Assembly (NCBI GenBank): GCA_021646405.1 | Contig: SOER01000005.1 | Coordinates: 62,001-126,000 of the forward strand | DNA: 64,000 nt | Direction: 5' to 3' | Source: Candidatus Loosdrechtia aerotolerans | GTDB taxonomy: Bacteria; Planctomycetota; Brocadiia; Brocadiales; Brocadiaceae | The notes under the pieces: generated by a model | What the model was told of the DNA's origin: nothing | Database searches by the model: none | The model's input: the letters and a program-made list of their open reading frames with translations, nothing else | Shown: positions 8,929 to 17,963 of the stretch, one piece after another | Position numbering within the stretch: the first letter of the stretch is position 1 | How the letters are laid out: each line of letters opens with the position of its first letter | Program-made: the position numbers and the translations under genes

Positions 8929-10019
8929 TAGGACTTACGCGATTGGCCTATGGCCAATCTTTAAAAAGCATAATTTTATGCGATAATATAAAGAAAGAGA
9001 AAGTATTTTGTAATCAATTTCAGGATCATAAAATTATGCGAAAACAAAAATGTTCTTTACAATTATATACCAATTTCTTGATTGCTAATCAGAACCGATA
9101 TTCTGGAGTAGAACTTTCAAAGGTAGCACCTTTTAAAGACATCAGTCATGACTCAATCTCTCGCTTCTTAGCCAATTCACACTTTACTCCTTCAGAGTTA
9201 TGGAATCAGGTTAAATCCTTAGTTGATAAAACAACAGGATATTTAATCTGTGACGATAGTCTGCTCGATAAACGGTATTCAAAGGTCAATGAACTAGCGA
9301 AAAAACAGTACAGTGGAAAAGAGCATAGGGTTCTTAATGGTATTTCTCTGGTAAATTTACTCTGGACAAAGGGTGATGAATTCATTCCGATTGATTATCG
9401 AGTATACCAGAAAGAAAATGACGATAAGACCAAGAATGATCATTTTCACGATATGCTCCAAAGAGCCAAACAAAGAGGATTTACTCCTCAGTATGTTCTG
9501 ATGGATGCCTGGTATTCCAGCATAAGCAATCTGAAACTTGTTACCAAGAAACTGAATTGGAACTTTATCTGTAACCTAAAATCGAATCGACAGGTTAGCG
9601 TGAGCCAAGGAACCTATATTCCGATAGCTGATTTGGATCTTACTGAAAAACAAGTAAGAAAAGTCTGGCTTAAGGAATATGGGTTTATCTTAGTCTGTAA
9701 GATAGTCCACAAAAACGGAGACATTACCTATTTGGCAACCAATGATTTAACCTTAACCGATTATGATACATTTACTGATCATTCCCATCAGAGATGGAAA
9801 ATAGAGGAGTTTCATCGAGGCATTAAACAAACAACGGGAATAGAGAAGTGCTATTCCACTCGAGCAACTTCTCAGTTAACCCATATATTTGCTTCTTTTC
9901 TTGCCTTTGTAAAATTGGAAACAAGAAGAATCAAAGAACGAATTCCCTGGTATGAGCAAAAAGCTTCTCTTACCAGGTCTGCTGTTACTCATTATTTATT
10001 AGCAAATGCGTAAGTCCTA
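8929..10019 (+). mobile_element. IS701-like insertion sequence, complete
   Basis: Terminal inverted repeats TAGGACTTACGC (8929-8940) and GCGTAAGTCCTA (10008-10019) bound a single transposase gene. The 4-bp direct repeat ATTA lies immediately outside both ends (8925-8928 and 10020-10023), a target duplication of the size usual for this family. The intact ends, clean duplication and open transposase frame suggest recent insertion, in contrast with the decayed genes to the left. Confidence 0.9.
9036..10013 (+). CDS. IS701-family DDE transposase
   Basis: About 325 residues from the ATG at 9036; a TTG at 8943 would add 31 residues lying within the IS end and is less likely. The DDE catalytic pattern is visible: ICDDSLLDKRYS (first Asp), VLMDAWYSS (second Asp) and RWKIEEFHRGIKQTTG (Glu, with the YREK-like region). 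The C-terminus ends within the right inverted repeat. No frameshift or stop is seen, so the enzyme is probably functional. Confidence 0.9.
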   Translation: MRKQKCSLQLYTNFLIANQNRYSGVELSKVAPFKDISHDSISRFLANSHFTPSELWNQVKSLVDKTTGYLICDDSLLDKRYSKVNELAKKQYSGKEHRVLNGISLVNLLWTKGDEFIPIDYRVYQKENDDKTKNDHFHDMLQRAKQRGFTPQYVLMDAWYSSISNLKLVTKKLNWNFICNLKSNRQVSVSQGTYIPIADLDLTEKQVRKVWLKEYGFILVCKIVHKNGDITYLATNDLTLTDYDTFTDHSHQRWKIEEFHRGIKQTTGIEKCYSTRATSQLTHIFASFLAFVKLETRRIKERIPWYEQKASLTRSAVTHYLLANA

Positions 10020-10072
10020 ATTAAATTAAGCTGAATACGAAGTGTTTAATGAATAGAGTGAAAATGTGGTTG

Positions 10073-10086
10073 TGTGACATGTCACA
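10073..10086. promoter_or_regulatory. Perfect 14-bp palindrome TGTGACATGTCACA
   Basis: Perfect dyad between the IS and the end of gpsA, followed within 20 bp by further GTGTCA/GACAC half-sites up to about 10117. It may be an operator of a gene removed by the IS insertion or part of a repeat. No adjacent gene start explains it. Confidence 0.35.
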
Positions 10087-10166
10087 AAGGTGTGTCAGTG
10101 TACAGGTAGACACGTCACATTCTCTTTTTAACTACAAGATTATCTGAAAAGTTTAGAGAGTGTCTG

Positions 10167-11192
10167 TTAGAATAATTCTTCCACTTCAGATTTTGGAGTG
10201 CGCATCATGAGATTGCTTACTGCTTCATCAGGACTTTTATTGGTAAAAAGGACGTTATAGATTTCCTGTGTAATAGGCATTTCTACGTTGAACTTATTTG
10301 AGAGTGCCATAACAGATTTTGTTGTCCAAACACCCTCTGCAATTTGCTCCGTATCTTTTAAAACTTCTTGCAGTGTTCTTCCCCTTCCGATTTGTTCGCC
10401 AACATGGCGGTTTCTGCCGTAAGGGCTAATACAAGTCGTTATTAAATCTCCCAGCCCGGTAAGTCCGGAGAAGGTGCTTCTCTGTGCTCCCATAGCAACA
10501 CCAAGGCGACTAATTTCTGCAATACCGCGGGTAATAAGGGCAGCTTTTGAGTTATCACCAAATTTTAAACCATCACAAATACCCGATGCTATTGCAATTA
10601 CATTTTTCATTGCAGCACCTAATTCAACACCAATGACATCAGGGTTTGTATAGACCCTGAACCGGTCGGTAGTAAAAATATCCTGCACAAGTTGTGCTAA
10701 ATGTATATCGTTTGATGATGCGACGACGGTTGTTGGTAGTTCACGCGCAACCTCTTCTGCATGGCTTGGGCCGAGGAGTAGGGTAATTGGCCGCTCTCCC
10801 AGGGTGTTTGTAATCACCTCACTTGGTCTCATGAGGGTATCATTCTCAACACCCTTTGTAACACTAACAATTGGTATCCCGGGTATAAAGAAGTTGTCTT
10901 TTAGTTTTGTAAGTACAGAACGCAAATAGGGGGTTGGTGTAGCGGAGATGATGAGGTGCGTGTTAAGGAGATTATGAGAAATATCAGACGTAATATGTAT
11001 CCCGGGAGGGATAGGAATGCCTTTTAAAAATTTAACATTTTCTCTTTTCTCTTTTAGATAATCTACGTATGATGGATTGGCGCCCCAGAGTGTAACTTCG
11101 TAATCCTTTTTGTGCAAAAGTATTGCAAGAGTGGTTCCCCATCCTCCGTTGCCAATAATGGTAATTTTTCTGATAGATGATTCTGAGATCAT
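10167..11192 (-). CDS. gpsA: NAD(P)-dependent glycerol-3-phosphate dehydrogenase
   Basis: Reduces dihydroxyacetone phosphate to sn-glycerol 3-phosphate for phospholipid synthesis in the cytosol. The 341-residue length is normal. The N-terminal Rossmann motif reads ITIIGNGGWGTTLA, followed by VSVTKGVEN, the LLLGPSHAEEVA segment, the catalytic-Lys region ELGAAMKNVIAIASG, and GLTGLGDLITTC in the C-terminal helical domain. The start is the ATG at 11192. It is the last gene of the prfB-glyA-gpsA run, with a strong hairpin between glyA and gpsA. The acyltransferase plsY, which uses its product, is at 24.7 kb. Confidence 0.96.
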   Translation of the reverse strand: MISESSIRKITIIGNGGWGTTLAILLHKKDYEVTLWGANPSYVDYLKEKRENVKFLKGIPIPPGIHITSDISHNLLNTHLIISATPTPYLRSVLTKLKDNFFIPGIPIVSVTKGVENDTLMRPSEVITNTLGERPITLLLGPSHAEEVARELPTTVVASSNDIHLAQLVQDIFTTDRFRVYTNPDVIGVELGAAMKNVIAIASGICDGLKFGDNSKAALITRGIAEISRLGVAMGAQRSTFSGLTGLGDLITTCISPYGRNRHVGEQIGRGRTLQEVLKDTEQIAEGVWTTKSVMALSNKFNVEMPITQEIYNVLFTNKSPDEAVSNLMMRTPKSEVEELF

Positions 11193-11214
11193 TTTCGATG
11201 GAAGGTATAAAACC

Positions 11215-11234
11215 GGGCCGGATTTCTCCGGCCC
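11215..11234 (-). terminator. GC-rich hairpin between glyA and gpsA
   Basis: Eight-base arms GGGCCGGA/TCCGGCCC around a 4-nt loop. On the plus strand it is followed by TTTT; on the minus strand, which is transcribed here, by GGTTTTAT. It could be a partial terminator or attenuator that lowers gpsA expression relative to glyA, or an mRNA-stabilising end. Confidence 0.55.
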
Positions 11235-11278
11235 TTTTACCGATGTTCTTAGAAAATTTTAACAGGAAATTATTATTA

Positions 11279-12538
11279 TTATTCTACAGACTGATATGCT
11301 TCTTTCTTGTAGAGTGGAAATTGAACACAAATATCCCGGACTGTTTTTCGAATCTCTTCCTTTATCCGAAAATCATTCGGTTGTGAAAGGACCTTGTCAA
11401 TACACTCTGCTATTTTCGTAACTTCAGTTTCTTTCATACCCCTTGAAGTTATGGTAGGTGTTCCTATACGAATACCACTTGGTTCGTTTGCACCTCTTTC
11501 ATCAAAAGGAATCGTATTCCTGTTTAAAATAATATCAACTGACTCAAGCAATAATTGAGCATCTTTTCCTGTCATGCCTTTATTATGCAAATCGATCAAA
11601 AAGAGATGATTGTCCGTTCCACCCGATACAAGGTTGTAGCCTCTTTTAATAAATTCCTGTGCCATCGCTTTTGCGTTTCTTACGGTTTGTTGCTGGCATT
11701 CTTTGTACCCTTCTGTCATTGCTTCTTTGAAAGCAACTGCTTTTGCTGCGATTATGTGCATGAAGGGTCCGCCCTGGATTCCGGGGAAGATGATCGAATC
11801 AATTTGTTTTGCGTATTTTTCTTTACAAAGAATCAATCCGCCTCTCGGTCCCTTGAGCGTTTTATGTGTTGTTGTGGTAACGAAGTCAGCGTAAGGGATT
11901 GGGCTGGGATGTACACCACCAACAACAAGTCCAGCGATATGGGCAATATCAGCCATAAAATAGGCACCAACTTCATCTGCAATTTTTTTGAATCTTTCAA
12001 AATCAAGTATTCTCGGATAGGCACTTGCACCAGCTATGATAAGCTGGGGCTTCGTGTTTTTTGCGATAGTCCGTACCTTATCATAATCAATATATCCGGT
12101 CTCTTTTTCCACACCGTAGTGAACAATATCGTAGAACATACCTGAAAAGTTCTTTTTGAATCCATGTGTGAGATGCCCACCGTGAGACAGATCCATTCCT
12201 AATATCCGGTCTCCTGGTTTAAGTACAGCAAAACAGACGGCCATATTAGCCTGAGAACCTGCGTGGGGTTGTACATTCGCATGCTCAGCTCCAAAGATCT
12301 GTTTTGCCCTTTTAATTGCCAAACTCTCTACGGTATCTACATTTCCACAACCTGCATACCACCGTTTTGAAGGGTATCCCTCTGCATATTTATTAGTCAT
12401 CAATGACCCTTGTGCTTCCTGTACTGCAGGGCTGCACACATTTTCCGATGCAATTAAATCAATCGTGTTTTGTTGCCTTTCCACTTCGTTCTGTATAGCA
12501 TGCCATACTTCTGGATCATCATTTTTTAATGTAATCAT
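11279..12538 (-). CDS. glyA: Serine hydroxymethyltransferase
   Basis: PLP enzyme interconverting serine and glycine with transfer of a one-carbon unit to tetrahydrofolate. The 419 residues match the family length. The PLP-lysine motif is [15 protein letters not shown] (Lys in the HKT part); other conserved segments are [22 protein letters not shown] and [14 protein letters not shown]. The start at 12538 lies 24 bp after the prfB stop, so the two are cotranscribed from the prfB promoter. Confidence 0.97.
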   Translation of the reverse strand: MITLKNDDPEVWHAIQNEVERQQNTIDLIASENVCSPAVQEAQGSLMTNKYAEGYPSKRWYAGCGNVDTVESLAIKRAKQIFGAEHANVQPHAGSQANMAVCFAVLKPGDRILGMDLSHGGHLTHGFKKNFSGMFYDIVHYGVEKETGYIDYDKVRTIAKNTKPQLIIAGASAYPRILDFERFKKIADEVGAYFMADIAHIAGLVVGGVHPSPIPYADFVTTTTHKTLKGPRGGLILCKEKYAKQIDSIIFPGIQGGPFMHIIAAKAVAFKEAMTEGYKECQQQTVRNAKAMAQEFIKRGYNLVSGGTDNHLFLIDLHNKGMTGKDAQLLLESVDIILNRNTIPFDERGANEPSGIRIGTPTITSRGMKETEVTKIAECIDKVLSQPNDFRIKEEIRKTVRDICVQFPLYKKEAYQSVE

Positions 12539-12562
12539 AATCCTTTCATTTATCCTTTATAT

Positions 12563-13673
12563 TTAGTTAGTTTTTGATACCTTCCACTTTAGATACTTTT
12601 CCATGAACTCATCAATTTCTCCATCCAACACAGCCTGTATATTCCCTGTTTCCTTGCCAGTACGAAGGTCTTTAACAAGGGAATAGGGATGTAAAACGTA
12701 TGATCGGATTTGATGACCCCATGCAATCTCTCCCTTTTCATCATATGCTGCCGAGAATTCTTTTTCTTTCTCTTTTTCTTTCATTTGATAGAGTTTTGCT
12801 TTCAACATGCTTAATGCCATTCGTCTATTCTGATGTTGTGAACGCTCACTCTGGCACTGGATAATAATTCCGGTAGGCAAATGGGTAATGCGAACGGCAG
12901 ATGATGTCTTATTAACATGCTGACCACCGGCCCCGGATGCCCGATACGTGTCTAACCGTATTTCACTTTCATTAATTTCAATTTCTTCTTCCTCTTCAAT
13001 TTCCGGTAACACATCGACTGCAGCAAACGATGTGTGGCGCCGTGCATTTGCATCGAAAGGGGAGATTCTTACCAAACGGTGCACACCAATCTCAGATTTT
13101 AAATATCCGTAGGCATAGTCACCCTTAATGAGTATTGTAATCCGCTTAATTCCCGCTTCTTCACCCGGGAGAACGTCAATGAGGGAAAACTGGTATCCGC
13201 TCTTTTCAATCCACCGGTTGTACATACGAAACAACATAGATACCCAGTCACAAGCCTCTGTTCCACCTGCCCCTGCATAAATGCTTAAATATGCATTACA
13301 GTAGTCATGGGGTTCGCCAAGCATGGTTCGCAATTCAACCTTTTCAAGCTTTTGGGCAAATGCTTTAATATCCTGGGCTACCTCTGATCCTACCTGCTCA
13401 TCATCTTCTTCCTCTGCAAGCATGAATAAACATTCAATATCATCAAGTTTTCTCTGCAGTTCGTGAAGGGGAGAAATAATTCCTTTCAGTGATTTTAACT
13501 TTCTAATAGTTTGCTGAGCCATGTTCTTATTTTCCCAGAAATGAGGAGAAGAGAGTTGCTTTTCCAGAAGAGATAACTCTTTCTCTTTGTTTACGAGGTC
13601 AAAGAGAGTCTCTAAGGTGTACGAGTCGTTCACGAAGGGGTGCCAGTTCTTTCTCGATATTACTGCTAACCAT
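12563..13673 (-). CDS. prfB: Peptide chain release factor 2, made by programmed +1 frameshift
   Basis: RF2 reads UGA/UAA stops. The long downstream frame contains the SPF stop-recognition tripeptide (VRISPFDAN) and the catalytic GGQ loop ([12 protein letters not shown]). The true start is not that frame's first Met. An ATG at 13673 opens a 24-codon leader ([20 protein letters not shown]...) ending CTT TGA C at 13604-13598; a +1 shift there continues as [14 protein letters not shown]. This is the classical RF2 autoregulatory site, giving about 369 residues (E. coli RF2 has 365). The usual strong SD-like AGGGGG before the slip site is weak here (AGAGAC). First gene of prfB-glyA-gpsA. Confidence 0.95.
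13598..13604 (-). promoter_or_regulatory. prfB: RF2 programmed +1 frameshift site CTTTGAC
   Basis: CTT (13604-13602) followed by in-frame TGA (13601-13599) and C. Low RF2 lets the ribosome pause at UGA and slip +1 to GAC, so RF2 controls its own synthesis. Leader and downstream frames both match RF2 exactly up to this point. Confidence 0.93.
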
Positions 13674-13740
13674 AGTATATATACCCTTAAAATTTCTATA
13701 CCGATAGGCATAGTTTCTGAGGAATAATTAATGAGGTAAA

Positions 13741-13770
13741 ATTATAAATAATAAAGTATAAATATGTCAA
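13741..13770 (-). promoter_or_regulatory. Sigma-70-type promoter for prfB
   Basis: On the minus strand TTGACA (13770-13765), an 18-bp spacer and TATAAT (13746-13741), both hexamers matching consensus. The -10 lies about 70 bp upstream of the prfB ATG. It diverges from the rsmD promoter 15 bp away. Confidence 0.8.
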
Positions 13771-13784
13771 TATGGAATTTGGAA

Positions 13785-13813
13785 TTGACTTAAAGAAAAA
13801 ATACCCTTATCAT
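13785..13813 (+). promoter_or_regulatory. Sigma-70-type promoter for rsmD-ispE-spoVG
   Basis: TTGACT (13785-13790), 17-bp spacer, TATCAT (13808-13813), about 150 bp upstream of rsmD and back-to-back with the prfB promoter. Confidence 0.6.
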
Positions 13814-13961
13814 TTTTTAATTAAATCCTTTATCAATACTATAGCAAAAACTCAACGGAATTGGAATATAATCAAAGAAAAGAGATTTGCAAAAAGGAAG
13901 TAAATGATAAGAGATGTAAGATATTGGCTCTTATTTTACCGTTAAAGGGTTGTGGAGTACC

Positions 13962-14549
13962 ATGAGGGTAATTGCAGGTAGTGCACGAGGTATATCTCTT
14001 TCTTCTGTGAGAGGGGAAAAGACAAGACCGATCCTGGATAGGGTAAAAGGTTCTCTCTTTAATATACTTTCGGGAGTTGTTCCCGGGTGTCGGGCTCTTG
14101 ATATGTTTGCGGGGACAGGTGCAATCGGAATAGAGGCACTGAGCAGGGGAGCTGAATCATGTGTTTTTATAGAAAAAGACAGGTCTGCAATTCAGGTTAT
14201 CAAAAAAAATCTTGAAGCAACCAGGCTTCAGAACAGGGGATTGATTCTGCAGTATGATGTATTTGAAGTCTCCGGATATCTTGAGAAGAACAATGTAAAA
14301 GCCGACGTGGTTTTTGCTAGCCCGCCATACCCTCTTGTTGAACAACATCCCTATATGGAAAGGCTTTTAACCCTGTTTTCGGTTTTATGCGATAAACATA
14401 TAATAGAACCGGAGGGGATAATAGTGTTACAACACAGGGCAAAAAAATTTGAAATTCCATCTGATGCTTTTTATTTGGAAATATTTGATACCCGGATATA
14501 TGGCGATACACAGCTTTCATTCTTTAAAAACAAGGATAATTTTCGATGA
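13962..14549 (+). CDS. rsmD: 16S rRNA (guanine966-N2)-methyltransferase RsmD-like, with SPPY in place of D/NPPY
   Basis: A class I methyltransferase that modifies G966 of 16S rRNA. The ATG at 13962 (MRVIAGSARG) fits the family start better than the TTG at 13950. Seen are the N-terminal KTRPILDRVKGSLFNIL region and the SAM motif ALDMFAGTGAIGIEALSRGA. The catalytic motif, normally (D/N)PP(F/Y), reads FASPPYPL, so the first residue is Ser. This may change activity, or the enzyme may tolerate it. The stop overlaps the ispE start as ATGA (14546-14549). Length is about 195 residues, normal for RsmD. Confidence 0.88.
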   Translation: MRVIAGSARGISLSSVRGEKTRPILDRVKGSLFNILSGVVPGCRALDMFAGTGAIGIEALSRGAESCVFIEKDRSAIQVIKKNLEATRLQNRGLILQYDVFEVSGYLEKNNVKADVVFASPPYPLVEQHPYMERLLTLFSVLCDKHIIEPEGIIVLQHRAKKFEIPSDAFYLEIFDTRIYGDTQLSFFKNKDNFR

Positions 14550-15442
14550 AAATTAGGGAAGAACAAGGGAAGGTACACGTTGCGGCACCGGCAAAGATTA
14601 ATATATTTCTCGAAATATTAGGTAAACGGCCAGATGGTTATCATGAGATTGAAACGGTTGTACAGGAGGTTAGTTTATACGATTATCTTTCAATAGAGAA
14701 GAGCAGAGGAGATAATACCATTGAGTTTACCTGTTCATATCCTAACCTTACTACCGGTGAAGATAATCTTGTTTTGAAAGCGGTACGGTTATTTCAGGAG
14801 GAATCAGGGGTTCTGAATGGAGTGAAAATACATTTAGATAAAAAAATACCGGTTGGGGCTGGACTCGGTGGAGGAAGCAGCGATGCTGCGGCTACTTTAG
14901 CCGGACTAAATAAATTATGGCAGACCGGGTATGATATCAAAAAACTTGCATCGCTTGCTGCAAAATTGGGTTCGGATACTGCATTTTTTATTTATGGGAA
15001 TACTGCGATATGTAGAGGAAGGGGTGAGGTTGTTACACCTTATCCTCTATTGTCAAAGTATAACTATATAATACTTTACCCAAGATTTGAGGTAAGTACT
15101 GCACTTATCTATAAAAATTTTAAATTTGACTTGACAAAAAAAATAAAAGATGTTAGCTTTACCTTACAGACACTTTTAGCAGGCGATCCGGAAAAATTAG
15201 GTGCGTATTTGTACAATCGCTTAGAAGAAGTGGCTTTTAGGATCTATCCCAGACTCGATGAGATAAAGAAAACGCTAGAAACGTTAGGTTTTTGTGGTAC
15301 GCTTTTATCAGGAAGTGGATCTGCTTTGTATGCTTTATATAAAGGAGAAAAGGATCAGGAAAAAATCGAACAAAAGATAAAAGACCTTAATATAGGTGAT
15401 GTGTTTATGGTAACCAGCGATTTCGATGATACTGCTAAGTGA
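14546..15442 (+). CDS. ispE: 4-diphosphocytidyl-2-C-methyl-D-erythritol kinase
   Basis: GHMP kinase of the MEP isoprenoid pathway that phosphorylates CDP-methylerythritol. Seen are the N-terminal APAKINIFLEILGKRPDGYH, the ATP-binding glycine loop IPVGAGLGGGSSDAAAT at about residues 105-121, and the C-terminal LLSGSGSALYAL motif. Length 298 is typical. It overlaps rsmD by 4 bp, and spoVG follows 18 bp later, the same order of neighbours as in several bacterial phyla (ispE-spoVG). Confidence 0.96.
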   Translation: MKIREEQGKVHVAAPAKINIFLEILGKRPDGYHEIETVVQEVSLYDYLSIEKSRGDNTIEFTCSYPNLTTGEDNLVLKAVRLFQEESGVLNGVKIHLDKKIPVGAGLGGGSSDAAATLAGLNKLWQTGYDIKKLASLAAKLGSDTAFFIYGNTAICRGRGEVVTPYPLLSKYNYIILYPRFEVSTALIYKNFKFDLTKKIKDVSFTLQTLLAGDPEKLGAYLYNRLEEVAFRIYPRLDEIKKTLETLGFCGTLLSGSGSALYALYKGEKDQEKIEQKIKDLNIGDVFMVTSDFDDTAK

Positions 15443-15460
15443 TCAGGAAGGGGGAAGACA

Positions 15461-15931
15461 GTGAATATTACTGAAGTCAGGGTAAAGTTAACGGAAGCTA
15501 AGAAGAATAGATTACAGGCCTTTTGTAGCATTACGATAGACAATGATTTTGTCGTAAGGGATCTAAAGGTTATCGAAGGACACAAAGGGGCATTTGTTGC
15601 CATGCCAAGCAGAAAACTTACGGATAGATGTCCTAACTGTAGCGGAAAAAACCATTTAATGGCAAAGTATTGTAATGATTGCGGTGCAAAGCTCGATGAG
15701 AAACGTGCAACGAAGGGTGTGGGCAGGCTAAAATTACATGCAGATACAGCACATCCAATAAATTCAAGATGCAGGGAAGAGATTCAGGAAAAGGTCCTCA
15801 GGGCATACAGAGAAGAGGTCGAAAAATCTAAGCAGCCGGGATATAAACCTCCAAAATATGAAGATATGGAAGACCTTGATTACGAAGATATAGAAGATAT
15901 AGAAGAGAAACCCAGAGAAAAGACTGAATAA
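15461..15931 (+). CDS. spoVG: SpoVG family regulator with an internal zinc ribbon and acidic tail
   Basis: Starts with GTG preceded by AGGGGG. Residues 1-52 match SpoVG ([31 protein letters not shown]). The segment where other SpoVG proteins have a short loop carries CPNC...CNDC (residues about 58-76), a four-cysteine zinc ribbon, and the SpoVG fold then resumes at [17 protein letters not shown]. Usual SpoVG is about 85-100 residues; this one is 156 because of the ribbon and a C-terminal Asp/Glu-rich tail. SpoVG proteins bind nucleic acid; an inserted ribbon may alter specificity. Third gene of the rsmD-ispE operon, followed by a terminator. Confidence 0.88.
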   Translation: MNITEVRVKLTEAKKNRLQAFCSITIDNDFVVRDLKVIEGHKGAFVAMPSRKLTDRCPNCSGKNHLMAKYCNDCGAKLDEKRATKGVGRLKLHADTAHPINSRCREEIQEKVLRAYREEVEKSKQPGYKPPKYEDMEDLDYEDIEDIEEKPREKTE

Positions 15932-16053
15932 TAGCTATATCAGCTTTATTATCAAATTTACCTATCAATATCCATGCCAGATTATAGATTATAATAGGTT
16001 CACTCTTTGTTCGATCATGTTTTAACGCTTCCCCATCAAATCTTGAAATATTT

Positions 16054-16086
16054 AAAAGCGATACGTATAAAACGATCGCTTTTTTT
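16054..16086 (+). terminator. Rho-independent terminator after spoVG
   Basis: Nine-base perfect arms AAAAGCGAT/ATCGCTTTT around a 12-nt loop, followed by a run of T. It lies 120 bp after spoVG and 60 bp before ilvB, so ilvB should have its own promoter. Confidence 0.82.
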
Positions 16087-16145
16087 GTTTACTTTTAGTG
16101 CACTGTATATTGGTGACTAAACTATTTTATGTTATTTAAAAGCCA

Positions 16146-17819
16146 ATGATTAAAACAGGTTCAGAAATTTTACTTAACGCATTAATTCGAGAAGGGGTTG
16201 AATACATTTTTGGAATTCCCGGTGGTGCTGTCTTACCACTGTTTGATGTACTCTATGATTCTCCTATAAAATTTATTTTAACCAGGCATGAACAAGCGGC
16301 GGGGCATGCCGCTGATGGCTATGCCAGGGCCACTGGTAAAGTAGGTGTCTGCCTTGCTACATCAGGGCCTGGTGCTACAAACCTGGCTACGGCTATTGCA
16401 ACGGCATATATGGATTCCGTTCCAATAGTAGCTATAACAGGACAGGTTAAGACTTTCCTTATTGGGAATGATGCCTTTCAAGAAGCGGATATTATTGGTA
16501 TTACCCGTTCAATAACAAAACATAGTTATCTGGTGAAGGATATTCGGGATCTCGAAAGGGTTGTAAAGGAGGCATTTTACATTGCTGGTACAGGACGTCA
16601 GGGCCCTGTCGTAATTGATTTACCCGTTGATATTACCATGGAGAAATATGAAGAAGTAGTATCAGGAGGGGTCCATTTGCCAGGATATAAGCCCAGATAT
16701 GAAGGAAATATCCGCCAAATTAAAGTAGCTGCCGAAGCTATAAATAAAGCACAACGGCCTGTTATCTATACAGGAGGTGGAATTATTGCCTCTGATTGTT
16801 CAAATGAGCTGTTGGAGCTGGCAAAAAAGGGAAACCTCCCGGCATGCACAACACTTATGGGTCTTGGTGGTTTTCCCGAAGATCATCATTTGTCTCTCGG
16901 GATGCTGGGAATGCATGGTACTGCTTATGCTAATTTTGCAGTGACTGAGTCTGATGTCCTGGTAGCAATAGGTGCGAGGTTTGATGATCGTATTACCGGA
17001 AAGATTGATGAATTTGCTCCCCATGCAAAGATTATCCATATCGATATCGATCCTTCATCGATTAGTAAGAGCATTGGGGTGGACATCCCTGTTGTAGGTG
17101 ATGCAAAAAAAATCCTGCAAGAGCTTGTTAATTATGTGCTTTTTGTTGAGAGAAGAGAGTGGTTTGATAAGATCAAACATTGGAAAGAGAAACATCCCTT
17201 ATTGTATGATAACAATGGAAATGTTATTAAACCACAGTATGTGATTGAACAGCTATGTGACATAGCCCGGGGCAATGCTATTATTACAACAGAAGTAGGG
17301 CAAAATCAGATGTGGGCAGCTCAGTATTTTACCTATACAAAGCCGCGTACTTTTCTTTCCTCCGGCGGATTGGGAACTATGGGCTATGGCTTTCCTGCCG
17401 CAATAGGGGCACAGTTAGGATGCCCGGATAAGATTGTAGTGGATATTGCAGGTGATGGCAGTATTCAGATGAATATTCAGGAGTTGAGTACTGTTGCCCG
17501 TTTAAATATTCCCGTAAAGATTGCCATTCTGAACAATGGTTATCTTGGTATGGTGCGGCAATGGCAGGAGCTATTCTATAACAAACGGTATTCCGGTGTC
17601 CTTTTAGACGGTAACCCTGATTTTGTTAAATTAGCAGAGGCGTATGGTGTAAAAGGGTTCTTGATTGAAAAAAAGGAAGATGTCCGGCCTGCTATAGAAA
17701 AGGCATTTTCAATCGATGGGCCGGTTATTATGGATTTTAAAATAGACCCTGGTGAGAATGTTTTCCCTATGGTGCCTGCGGGACAAGCAATTCACAGGAT
17801 GATTGGAACTATGGCGTAA
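16146..17819 (+). CDS. ilvB: Acetolactate synthase, large subunit
   Basis: Thiamine-diphosphate enzyme that makes acetolactate or acetohydroxybutyrate in branched-chain amino acid synthesis. The catalytic Glu is in RHEQAAGHAADGYARATG (about residue 48). The ThDP/Mg motif reads GDGSIQMNIQELSTVARL and continues LNNGYLGMVRQWQELFY. The FAD-binding middle domain is recognisable. Length 557 is standard. No ilvN regulatory subunit follows; the next gene is rnfB, so the partner must lie elsewhere if it exists. Confidence 0.95.
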   Translation: MIKTGSEILLNALIREGVEYIFGIPGGAVLPLFDVLYDSPIKFILTRHEQAAGHAADGYARATGKVGVCLATSGPGATNLATAIATAYMDSVPIVAITGQVKTFLIGNDAFQEADIIGITRSITKHSYLVKDIRDLERVVKEAFYIAGTGRQGPVVIDLPVDITMEKYEEVVSGGVHLPGYKPRYEGNIRQIKVAAEAINKAQRPVIYTGGGIIASDCSNELLELAKKGNLPACTTLMGLGGFPEDHHLSLGMLGMHGTAYANFAVTESDVLVAIGARFDDRITGKIDEFAPHAKIIHIDIDPSSISKSIGVDIPVVGDAKKILQELVNYVLFVERREWFDKIKHWKEKHPLLYDNNGNVIKPQYVIEQLCDIARGNAIITTEVGQNQMWAAQYFTYTKPRTFLSSGGLGTMGYGFPAAIGAQLGCPDKIVVDIAGDGSIQMNIQELSTVARLNIPVKIAILNNGYLGMVRQWQELFYNKRYSGVLLDGNPDFVKLAEAYGVKGFLIEKKEDVRPAIEKAFSIDGPVIMDFKIDPGENVFPMVPAGQAIHRMIGTMA

Positions 17820-17963
17820 TTACTATTGTTAAAGATATATACAATACTTTACTATGAGGGCATTATGGAGTTACACGAAAATGGAAAATGAACATCATTA
17901 TTCCTATTGTTTCTATACTCCTCCGCGTTTTCGCAATAACGGAATGAATCTTGGAGAAATAAA

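Noticed and set aside
1-10000. Phage or prophage origin for the defence remnants
   Set aside because: No structural, packaging or lysis genes were seen anywhere in the window.
10020-10166. tRNA or small RNA in the gap between the IS and gpsA
   Set aside because: No cloverleaf or terminator could be drawn; only the short dyad at 10073-10086.
13674-13711. N-terminal extension of prfB from the frame's first Met ([10 protein letters not shown])
   Set aside because: The leader ATG at 13673 plus the CTTTGAC frameshift site explains the RF2 N-terminus; the extension overlaps the promoter side and has no family match.
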